Part shown: positions 50,901 through 62,900 of the stretch, in pieces
How positions within the stretch are numbered: position 1 is the first letter of the stretch
Layout of the letters: each line of letters opens with the position of its first letter
NCBI GenBank assembly: GCA_947561715.1
Contig: OX387202.1
Coordinates: forward strand, 3,857,001 to 3,921,000
Source: Ascidia mentula
Taxonomy: Eukaryota > Chordata > Ascidiacea > Phlebobranchia > Ascidiidae
Direction of reading: 5' to 3'
Length of the DNA stretch: 64,000 nucleotides
Made by a program: the position numbers and the translations under genes
Notes under the pieces: model-generated
What the model was told of the DNA's origin: nothing
What the model saw: the letters and a program-made list of their open reading frames with translations, nothing else
Databases searched by the model: none

Positions 50901-53900
50901 TGTCGAATTCCATGTGATGTCGAACATCATAACAATCGAATACTGTTACGGATTGCCAATCACCAGCAGACCATCCCCAATTACCGGTCAAGTAGACGTT
51001 TGTCTTGTGGTTGAATTAAAAGTTTTTATCGAAGTATGCGCTAAAGCACGAGTGTGCAGTATTCCAAATACGGTGGAATGGATCACCCGTGTTGTTAAAA
51101 ATACGAGTTGGTCACTGGTGCGATTGTAAGTCCTTTACAATGTGATACAGTTACCGGTTCCACCGCCAATGTTAGGGACGAACAAATACACCTGTCGGAG
51201 AGGTTGCGAATTGCTGGTATTTGTCCTATATCCGGCGATGCAAGTTTCTGCTACCAACGGTACTTGTTCATCTTGATTCATGTAATACCTATGTATTATT
51301 TACTACTTGTTACAAGTTTCATTTGTCACGAATAGAAACATGTCATTTAAAATTACAGTGCGTTTGACGTTATTTTTCGCATCTGTTTGCATAAAGTTCT
51401 AGCGATGCTGAACTCTGACCTCGATTTCTGTGAGAATGTGGAACCCCCCTGCACAAGTTCACATAAAGGTCAAAAAGTTATTTTTGCCAAGTCTCGCACA
51501 ATGGCGATTAGTTCTGTCCAAATAGAAAACGTCATAAAATTTGCCCAGAGTAATGCGGTAGGTAATTACAAAATGTCTTTGCGACGCGAAACCTGGATCT
51601 GGACATCATCATGAAACAAATATTTCTTGCACATTACGGGCGGCTAACATTTCGATCACGATTGTTCAGCCAATCGTTTAACTGGTCTATTTTGCGAAGC
51701 TCGACACAAATTGATTGTTTCTTGTGGAACGTATTCGCTGACATGTTAACCATCCCTGGTATATGTCGTTACATGAGTATTTGGTCCGAAAGTCGCGAAA
51801 AGGAAACAAGTGGCCGACAAAAAATGGCGATCAATAGAAAATCCGCCCAGTCAACTTAAACATTAAAATCATGAATACATGTGAGCATAGTTTGCTTTCG
51901 AAGTTCGTCGCCCCATGTTTTTTTATCTCACATTTGTTGCAACAATTGCAAAAATAAAGCACGGAAGAAGTTGATCCACATCATCAAGCATCATCTAAAA
52001 ACCCGACCAAATGTGGAGGTAATCCTGTTGCTCCATAAAATGAAAAAAAAACAATAAATGTCATTAACAATGAAAACAAGAGTGGTGACTGACTTTGGGG
52101 AAAGAGGCAGTGGAGCAGGAGGTGGGTGACGTAAAGAGGGGGAAACGGTTATTATCCTTCCTATATGCGGCGTAACCAGGGCGATTGGTCAATTGTGATT
52201 AGGTTAACGAATGGAACCAAAGGTATTCCGCTTTAATTTCCCAAGAATCGACAGGGTTTCCTCCTTTCAATTTGCTGTGTGGAAGATCTGTCCGCCAACA
52301 GTTGAACAAATTAGTACTGAATATGTCGTATGTGAAAATACCAACGTCACTAACTATAGTAAGCTACTTCAACAAGACTCGGTTTGTGATACACGATAAA
52401 ACGTAATGACTTGCTCGGGATGTCAATGGGAATGAGCGGACGTATCATATGAACATGTTGGATGAGTTCGCGTACAACTTGCGATAAAACGTAATGACTT
52501 TGCTCGGGATGTCAATGGAAATGAGCGGACGTATCATGTGAACATGTTGGATCAGTTCGCGTAAAACCTGCGATAAAACTTAATGACTTTACTCGGGATG
52601 TCAATGGGAATGAGCGGACGTATCATGTGAACATGTTGGATGAGTTCGCGTAAAACCTGCGATAAAACTTAATGACTTTGCTCGGGATGTCAATGGGAAT
52701 GAGCGGACGTATCATGTGAACATGTTGGATGAGTTCGCATGAAACCTGCGATAAAACGTAATGACTTGCTCGGGATGTCAATGGGAATGAGCGGACGTAT
52801 CATATGAACATGTTGGATGAGTTCGCGTGAAACCTGCGATAAAACGTAATGACTTTGCTCGGGATGTCAATGGGAATGAGCGGACGTATCATGTGAACAT
52901 GTTGGATGAGTTCGCGTAAAACCTGCGATAAAACTTAATGACTTTGCTCGGGATGTCAATGGGAATGAGCGGACGTATCATGTGAACATGTTGGATGAGT
53001 TCGCATGAAACCTGCGATAAAACTTAATGACTTTGCTCGGGATGTCAATGGGAATGAGCGGACGTATCATGTGAACATGTTGGATGAGTTCGCGTACAAC
53101 TTGCGATAAAACTTAATGACTTTGCTCGGGATGTCAATGGGAATGAGCGGACGTATCATGTGAACATGTTGGATGAGTTCGCGTACAACTTGCGATAAAA
53201 CTTAATGACTTTGCTCGGGATGTCAATGGGAATGAGCGGACGTATCATGCGAACATGTTGGATGAGTTTGCGTACAACTTGCGATAAAACGTAATGACTT
53301 TGCTCGGGATGTCAATGGGAATGAGCGGACGTATCATGCGAACATGTTGGATGAGTTCGCGTACAACTTGCGATAAAACTTAATGACTTTGCTCGGGATG
53401 TCAATGGGAATGAGCGGACGTATCATGTGAACATGTTGGATGAGTTCGCGTACAACTTGCGATAAAACTTAATGACTTTGCTCGGGATGTCAATGGGAAT
53501 GAGCGGACGTATCATGTGAACATGTTGGATGAGTTCGCGTGAAACCTGCGAAAAAACTTAATGACTTTGCTCGGGATGTCAATGGGAATGAGCGGACGTA
53601 TCATGTGAACATGTTGGATGAGTTCGCGTACAACTTGCGATAAAATTTAATGACTTTGCTCGGGATATCAATTGGAATGAGCGGACGTATCATGTGAACA
53701 TGATGGATGAGTTCGCATGAAACCTGCGATAAAACTTTATGAATTTGCTCGGGATGTCAATGGGAATAAGCGGACGTATCATGTGAACATGTTGGATGAG
53801 TTCGCATGAAACCTGCGATAAAACTTAATGACTTTGCTCGGGATTTCAATTGGAATGAGCGGACTTATCATGTGAACATGTTGGATGAGTTCGCATGAAA

Positions 53901-56900
53901 CCTGCGATAAAACTTAATGACTTTGCTCGGGATTTCAATTGGAATGAGCGGACGTATCATGTGAACATGTTGGATGAGTTCGCATGAAACCTGCGATAAA
54001 ACTTAATGACTTTGCTCGGGATTTCAATTGGAATGAGCGGACGTATCATGTGAACATGATGGATGAGTTCGCATGAAACCTGCGATAAAACTTAATGACT
54101 TTGCTCGGGATTTCAATTGGAATAAGCGGACGTATCATGTGAACATGTTGGATGAGTTCGCGTGAAACCTGCGATAAATTTTAATAAATTTGCTCGGGAT
54201 GTCAATGGGAATGAGCGGACGTATCTTGTGAACATGTTGGATGAGTTCGCATGAAACCTGCGATAAAACTTAATGACTTTGCTCGGGATTTCAATTGGAA
54301 TGAGCGGACGTATCATGTGAACATGTTGGATGAGTTCGCATGAAACCTGCGATAAAACTTAATGACTTTGCTCGGGATTTCAATGGGAATGAGCGGACGT
54401 ATCATGTGAACATGTTGGATGAGTTCGCGTGAAACCTGCGATATAACTTTGGACGAAGAGACGACCGGTAGTTCCCTGGTAAGTGTTATGGTTGTCGACA
54501 GTGATACCAACGAGGCGTGACGATGAGGAGTTACTGGGAATTAAGTTGGACCGAAACCCGACGACCGAACAAATGTTATAAATTTTTGTGCAAACGATTC
54601 TTCTCTGTTTCTAAACATCTCTGTCGATTTATTTGATTTAACACACCTTAATTAAATCACTGATTTTTCTTTGTTAATTTTTTCTGTTATTTTGCGCACA
54701 TGTGGTTATGGATTATCATTTATTCCATTTGATGATGCCAACACTTACCTTTACTTTATAAAAATATTTCTCCTTACGTAATTTTACTGCTATTTACGAG
54801 TCTTTTAATACAAAGAGAGCCGATAATTTTCGTGTGGCTTTTAGCGCTGATTAGTTACTGCAGGTTAAACAAAACTAGAAGCAAGCTGGAGTTGGACACA
54901 AAGTTATATCAAAGTTCGAGTTCCGGTGTAGTACGTACAATGAAAACAAGAGTGGTGACTGACTTTGGGGAAAGAGGCAGTGGAGCAGGAGGTGGGTGAC
55001 GTAAAGAGGGCGAAACGGTTATTATCCTTCCTATATGCGGCGTAACCAGGCTTCACCGCCTAGATGTGACGGGACGACTCCTATAGGTGTGATTGTGTTG
55101 CCATATTTTGGAGAACTATCTGACACCTTGATGCGTCCTCTTTCAGATTTTCACATCGAAGTGTTTGAACACCCGCCTGTTATACTACGTTCTTCGGACT
55201 GCACAGGAGATATGCTCGATGTGTGAGGTGTGGTGTACTAAACACACTGTGGCAACTGCGACGTGGTTGATATTGGTGTGACTGATCGCGCATTAGAAGT
55301 CTACGGGTTAGCAGCATGTAGCGAGTTTGGTGCAAAGCATAGGCCTCAAAATGGCACGATCCTCAGAATGTCACTAAATTATAGTTGGGTTATATAGTGC
55401 GAATACAATGGTTAAGCATTGCTAAGCATTTAACTTTCTTTCTTTTCGTGCGTTGGATTTTTGCTCGCGAAACTCACAAAAGTTCGTGTGTGTTGGACGA
55501 ATTCCGACTAAGACATGAAATCACTCACCGGTTTCTTCAACAGTTTAATCTTCTCCGATAGATGTTTGGCACCAATCCATGTCAGGCCGCATCTACCCAA
55601 ATACACTTGTTCAATGTTTCGGATGCAGTCGGCCGCGTAAACCGCACCAAGGTCTTCTATATTGTTGTCGAAGAGGTTGAGCATCTTCATCTGAATGAAA
55701 TAATCTCAATGTTAAACAAAGTGTGAATAACAACACAGATAAGTGATATCAAAAAACAATACGTTAAAAACACGAATCAAACAAGTAATAATTATTTTTA
55801 ATCAAGCGCGAATATTTCTTATCCCAATTTCAATAATTCGATTTGGAATAGAAACTGGGATGGACAGAAACTGGGACAGACGGGGGTTTCCTCCTTTCAA
55901 TTTGCTGAATGGAAGATCTGTGCGCCAATTGTTAAACAGATTTGTACTGACATGGCGTATGTGAAAATAACTACAGTAAGTTACTTCAATAACTACAGCA
56001 AGCTACTTCAACAAACTCTGTTTGAGTTACAAGATAAAACCTAATGACATTGGTCGACGACCGAACAAATGTCAAGTGGTTGTGCAAACGATTTAAAACT
56101 CTTTTTAACATCTCTGTCGTTCTTTTTCGGTTTAACACACCTCAATTTAATCACCATATATACTTGTAAATATGCATATAGACAACATAACAGACTTTGT
56201 GTTCGCTTTACAATCGCCAAGAACAATTGAATCGAAAATCGATCGTAAAATCGAACTAAATGTTTATAATGGAATGTGACCGTGCTTGACTTTTACCCAA
56301 GTAATTTATGTTCGATGCCGATTTCACGCCAATAACAATTGTTGCTTTTCTTTTTTTCCCTATAATTCACAATTGATGTTTTTTTCTGTTAAAAAGTACT
56401 CAGCGCATATGATGCTCAAAGACTGTGACCTCGTTTAGCGCCGTGCTATTGCGTTAAATTATGCAACAAAGTTGGTCCTAGATTCAACCATGATCTTTTG
56501 AGAAATCTTGATAACGTTGACAACATTTTTAGGTACAAATTTCCTTGCGTAATACGATAATCATTACAATCATTTCAAAATATGACACAGCTCACTATTG
56601 AAATAAAATTCCCAACTGGATACACACCAGTCACGGTTAGCGGCAGGTGGCGCGGTTTTCTAAACACGGCAAGCGGCAAGGCATTCACACGTCATGCCAT
56701 TCTAGGTCTGACGCTCGTGCGAGCAGGAGCGAAAATGACAGACAAGACAAGTTATGCGCAGGCAGTAAATAAGAAAGCGGCAAGTTTTTAAAGGCCAAAC
56801 TGTTTATCTATGCGTTCTGAGAAATTCCAAAAAAGATATGAGTTACTTTCTTTCCTGAGCAGCGTGAACTACTCGGTTAAAAAATTTGTTGGTATAGCTG

Positions 56901-59900
56901 ACATGCGTGGAAACAACCTCGACATTACATGAACAAGCATTGAAAATGTTATTCAGCTTTATGGCATACTGGCTGATAACGAAGATATTAAGTATCCGAC
57001 TGTTTGAAAGCAACAAAATTAATGTTGCGATCGGATGGGTGCCTATTCCATTTCCTAACGAATACCTAGTCGACGAACCAACAAAGACATATGGAAAGAT
57101 CCAAAGAATTACCCATCGAAAAGATAAGGAAGGGCTCTTGACCGGAATGAGAGTGGTCCAAATGAATTTAAACGAAATAGAAGAAAACCCGTTACCAAGC
57201 TACATTAGAATTGACAATTTCGAATTTTATGTTACCTATCATGGGCAAATTTTTACCTGCAAGTATTGTGGAGGAAAAGGACACAAACAAGCAAACTGTC
57301 CAGCTAGAAAACAGGATTTCCCAGATTTAAGTGCGCAAATACAAAATAACCAAACACCACACCGAAACGCCGCAACAACCAAAAAGTCTGATAACAGAGA
57401 CCCAACTGATAAGAGGGCTGCAAAACACGCATCAACTGACGACAAGGCTCCAGAGAACTCCACAGGAGGTAACTTCAAGCAACAAGAAAGAGAACTGCAA
57501 GCAAGTACCCCTCTTAAAGATAATAGCAAAAAGAGAAGTCTAGGTATCCCGGAGGAGCCAAAAAGCAAATCAATTAGCTTGTGTGAACAAACAAACACGG
57601 TTACTTGCAAAAAATGCAAAAAAGAAGCAGCATTACCTGACAATGCAACCACCTTCACATGCTGGTCATGTGGTTCATAATATGCTGTAGGATTGGAATG
57701 CTGCACCAGTGAAGTATTCCTGGCCGAAAAGGAAATGGAAGTATGTGGGTGCCCAGCCTGCAAGAACACAATGAGACTTATGCCCTGCTGAAGAGACTTT
57801 CAACCAGAGTATCGTCTTGATGGAGACATGTTCGAATGCGTGCAGTGCCAAAGGTACTCTCTTAAGTGTGCTTGTGAAACCGTAAATGTTGTGCCTAAGT
57901 CCCCGTTGGGGATTGCATGTAAAAATAGCATCTGTAAATGCAGAATAATTAGTTGTACGTGTAAAAAGATATCGGCACGCCAAATTAGCCCCAGTCGTCC
58001 TTACCGTTGCGATTGTGGCATTGAATACGAATGGGACATGGAACTCGGAGTAAATCGAACATAGGAATATCAACGGAGAATTTTTTTTAACACAAGTTAT
58101 GGCTCTCAACATCTTTTCGTAAAATGTTGGCGGTTTAAACAACACAATGAAACGTAAATCGATATTTCAATATTGTCGAAGTAAAAAATGTAACATTGCC
58201 TTCTTGCAGGAAACGCATAGCAGTGTTAACAAAGTCAAGTTGTGGGAAATGGAATGGGGAGGTAAAGCGTTTTGGGCACATGCCACATCTAACAGTAGAG
58301 GCGTTGCAATTCTAATAGACAAGTCAACTTCGCAACATACAAATAACGTTCGAGTAGACCAAGATGGCCGATACATAATGGTTGAAATGTCAATTAATGC
58401 TATTGAACTGGTCCTTGTCAATGTCTACGGACCAAACAGGGACGAACCGGAATTTATAGATAACTTGTTTTCATCACTAAACAATTTCTCAAATGCCCAT
58501 GTAATTATAGGCGGAGATTTAACTTAGTATTGAACGACAATCTCGACAAATCGGGTACCGATAAACATGCTAACCGGAATGCGAAGAAAAAGTTAGAGCA
58601 ATTTTCAACTCTAGGAAACTTGCAAGATATATTTCGACAAAAAAATCCAAATCTGCAGAAATACTCGAGATTTCAGAAAAATCCATACGCCGCCTCACGT
58701 ATTGATTTCTTTTTGTTAGATAAACAACTCACTTCAAATGTTACAAATGCCGATATCGACCCGGAAATAATGTCAGATCATTGTATGATAACGTTACAAC
58801 TTAATACCAACCCTCCGTCCCGCGGAAGAGGATACTGGAAGTTTAATGTATCCCTGCTTGATGATACCAACTATAGAGAGAAAATAGTTAAAGTAGTCAC
58901 CAACTTCGAACGCGAAAATCCCCCAAATGATACAAATCCACATACAAGGTGGGACACACTAAAAGCCGTGATTAGGGGGGAAACAATTCGTTAGGCTTCA
59001 AACGCTAAAAGAAACAGATTGGCAACCCTGCATGAATTCGGAAACCGTATAAAAAAGTGCAAGATACTTTAGCTAAAAAGGTGAAGACGAACGTTTACTA
59101 ACCGAGTTAGCGCAACTTAAGGACAAATTAAACGAATTTCTTGTGCGCCAAACTAAAAGCGCAATCGTCAGAAGCAGAGCACGTTGGGCCGAAGATGGGG
59201 AAAAAAATACTAAATACTTTTTAAACTTAGGGAAACGGCACAACCAAAAGAAAACCATCGATAAATTAAGGTCGGGAAACGGGATCCATAACAGACCAGA
59301 AGCTTATTTTGTCTGATCTTGTTATTTTTTACGAAGAGCTGTACAAACAAAACGCAAACAATCTGGATAGTAATGCCACCGCTCGTAAATTAGCAAACCT
59401 TGATCTACCAAAATTAACAAATGAACAAGGCATTGAATTAGATGCAGAAATTACGGAAAAAGATTTTTACATGGCGCTTATGCAAATGGCAAAAAATAAA
59501 TCTCCCGGATTAGATGGTTTTCCTGCAGAATTTTATTTAACCTTTTGGAGTAACTTGAAAAACATGTTTATGGCAGCTTGGAAATATACAACGGCAACTG
59601 GAGCGCTCTCCAACACGCAAGCGCAGGGGGTGGCCGATAACACCACTGAACATAGATTATAAAATTGCCTCCAAAGTCATAAATACGCGATTATAATCGG
59701 TTTTGAACCGACTAATTTCTCCCAGTCAAAACGGTTTTATACCTGGTAGATATATTGGTCCGAACATTCGCCTTTTGTTCGACGTAATCGATTTCGCAGA
59801 TTTTCGTTATATCCCCGGTGCGATACTGTCCTTGGACATATACATGGCATTTGATACCATATGCTGGGACTTCATCTACGGGGTGCTCAAAATATTTGGA

Positions 59901-62900
59901 TTGGCAATAAAATTTTGGATCAAATGCCTTTACAGGCAACCGACCGGTATTATAGTAAACAACAACCACTTGTCGCCGGAGTTCACAATTAAACGAGGTG
60001 TAAGGCAAGGAGATCCACTTTCTCCTACCCTTTTTGTTTTATGCATAGAATGTCTTGCGAGCGCACTCAAAAAGGCCAACTTTCAAGGCATTTAAATTAA
60101 CCAACACGAATTTAAAGTCTCGATGTTTGCAGATGATACGATCGTTTTTCTAAAGGGAGATGAGGACGACTTTGATAAGGTATTTAAAGTGATAGAGGAG
60201 TTTGGAGAATTGTCAGGGTGCAAATTAAACATGAATAAGTCCGTCGCCTTTTTCATAGGTTCAAAAAGAAATGAACGTTTCAAACCTATGGAAAATGAAG
60301 GTTTGTCATGGCCCGAGAATGTAATAAAATATCTTGGGGTAGAAATACCAATCAAAACAAATGACAACAATGTTATGGTAAACAGGAACTTTAATCCTAC
60401 TCTTAAACAAATCCAAGTGGTATTAATTCTCTGGTCGTCAAGAGGCTTGACACTACTCGGAAAGACAATAATTATTAAATCTTTGGTAATTCCAATTTTA
60501 ACGTATAAATTCAATGTATTACCGATAATATTAACCAACCAGCTTATTTCAAAAATCAAGCGACCAATATTTAAATTTCTTTTGGGGTCGAAATGGGAAA
60601 GAGTTAAAAGAGAAACAATATGATTGGATGTAGACGAAGGCGGCCTCGGCGTGATTGATATTGAAAACTACCTCCTTGCACTAAACTTAAAATGGTTTAG
60701 AAAACTCCACGATGACAAGGTTAATGAAACTTGGAAGGTGATAGAAAAGTCGTTTTGCAACGAAAATTGGTTGGAGGTAATTTTAAATGGAAATGCAAAA
60801 GTTGAGTCTTCACGGTTAAAGCGAATTTTACCCTTACGATCCCTGCGAGCCACCGTAGGAGCTTGCAAAAACCATTTTGAAACGCTAGGCTTCGTCCATT
60901 ATGGTTCAATGCCCCAGTAAAATACCACGCAAAACCCGGGTTCATGGATGCATGTATTAAAGCGGGGATTTTATTTCAAATAGACATACTTAACACAAAC
61001 GGAAAGTATCTTACATATGATACGATTGCAAAAAAATACGGCTTAACGCCCAATAATAAGGACTTCGTGGAAGTTATTAAGCTTGTCTCGAAATCTGTTT
61101 TAAGAAAACACTCTGTACATGATTAATTCGTTAATCGCTAATAACAACTTGTTTTGTAGCTTAATAAAATTATATGTATTTACGACATAAAGACGTTCTT
61201 GGTATTTTAGATGTTGAAATGATTTGTCGCGTTGGCGCCAACCGCACTGCAGGTGTGAATACGCGACCGTCATGCATCACCAGCCGCAACCGCCAACCGC
61301 GATATGGGCGTAAAAGGAAGTTTTCACCAAACTCTTTAACAACGTGAAGCACTGACGAGGCGCTTGCAATTACTAACGCCGATGTGTTTACGCCTCAAAG
61401 ACACACCTGTAAAATGGCTTTCATCAGTACTTCGACAAACTCCCTTTAAAAACGAGGCAATCACTCTAATACGGGGGTTACATGATCGTCGTTTGATCTG
61501 AAACATTCCCGTATTATTGAAGTTACGAGCAAAGCTTTGTCAGAGATTAACTGCCTGATGTCCATGTAACAATACGTTCACATCATGTATCAAATACGAG
61601 GCGTCAGTTGGATTTAAAAACAATTCTGGGCAAAGAAAACGACAGGTGTAATCGTATGTGCATGGAATCGTTTCAAATAAATGCATGACAATTTTCGACT
61701 AACGACCGGAAGCATCTTCATCTGCAGGAATGCGGATTGTGTATCATCAAATCCGCATCAAAGATAGTAACACTTCCGTAGAGTTTCTGAATGTGTAGAA
61801 CGTCCCGGATTGCGAATCTAGCTTTGGGTTTCTCACCAAAAATTTGTTAAAGAGACATCAAAAGAGCGGTGTTTCCTTTATGGAACATCTTATCACTATG
61901 ACACATTTACAAGTCCATTATTCTATGTGAAAGCATGTCGTTTGCATCGCCTGAATGAAAGACAAAGACAACTACCTACAAAGCCTGGATCAACTTCAGG
62001 ACAAGTGTACAAAATCAGGCTTCTCGAGGAAGGCCATTTATGAAAATATTGCAGAGGCGCGAACTTGGACAACGCTTTCGTGATGCCACCATAAAGGACA
62101 AAATCTCAATGATGGTTTGGGGCACTCCTTTTCCTTAAGTGCTCAAACAAATGTACAAAGAGAAAGAATTGAAAATCCAAGCAAGGATTGTTCACAAACG
62201 ACCGCCGTCTTTGGGAAATATTCTGACCAATTACCGGCAACTGGCATTGCAAACAGACTGCAGCAACCTCGCGGGGAGTTACGCTTACAGACAGTACGCG
62301 GACATCGTGGCAACCATACATCTATGGTTATTGAAACGACCAAAAACGACGAAAACAGGTAAAGAATGCAAACTGACGCAACATCTACTCTGTGCAAGTT
62401 ATGGCATTTATGTTGCATCGTGCCAAATCTGCCATGAGCAGTACGTTGGTCAGACAAAAAACAGCTTCTCAAAACGATGGACGCAATATAGGTCAGTTTG
62501 GAACGTGACAATAGGCAAAACGGGGTGTACCGAAAAGACGACCCTGCGCCACCATTATTTAAGCGCGCACCCCTCGTCAGGTCAACACAGGCCCATTGAC
62601 AAATCATTTGCAGTGACATTTGTGGAACAACCGATGGTGAACAGACTGGATGTTTGTGAAGCCAAATGAATAAACCTGAAGCAAGTCCAAAAAATGATCA
62701 TTCCCAGAACTCGGGGAATAATATCTTGGCGTTTTGACTTTGATTTATTTTATTTCATTCTTTTCTTTATTTTTCCATTTCCCGTATAGCTTTCTATGTT
62801 GACTTGCAATTTCGTATTTGCAGAAACTGAAAATGCTCGTGCCGACGAAATTGATTTTTCAATTTTGATAATCAATCAGTTGACTTCAATTTGAAACTTC

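Larger units (their letters stand above)
56699..61098 (+). mobile_element. LINE retrotransposon copy B (5' end kept, 3' end deleted)
   Basis: Contains ORF1 (56735-58063, interrupted) and ORF2 (58099-61098, interrupted). The 3' end is cut at a deletion joining sequence equal to 46257 of copy A directly to that of about 47165. With copy A this implies an intact element of about 5 kb. The 5' flank is ATTCACACGTCATGCC. Confidence 0.8.

Noticed and set aside
57239..58145. Minus-strand frames of 156-176 codons opposite LINE ORF1
   Set aside because: They are antisense shadows of the ORF1 zinc-binding tail. Similar shadows occur in copy A at 42882-43724.
60092..60559. Minus-strand frame of 155 codons opposite LINE ORF2
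   Set aside because: It is antisense to the RT/thumb coding region; the sense strand carries the recognisable motifs.
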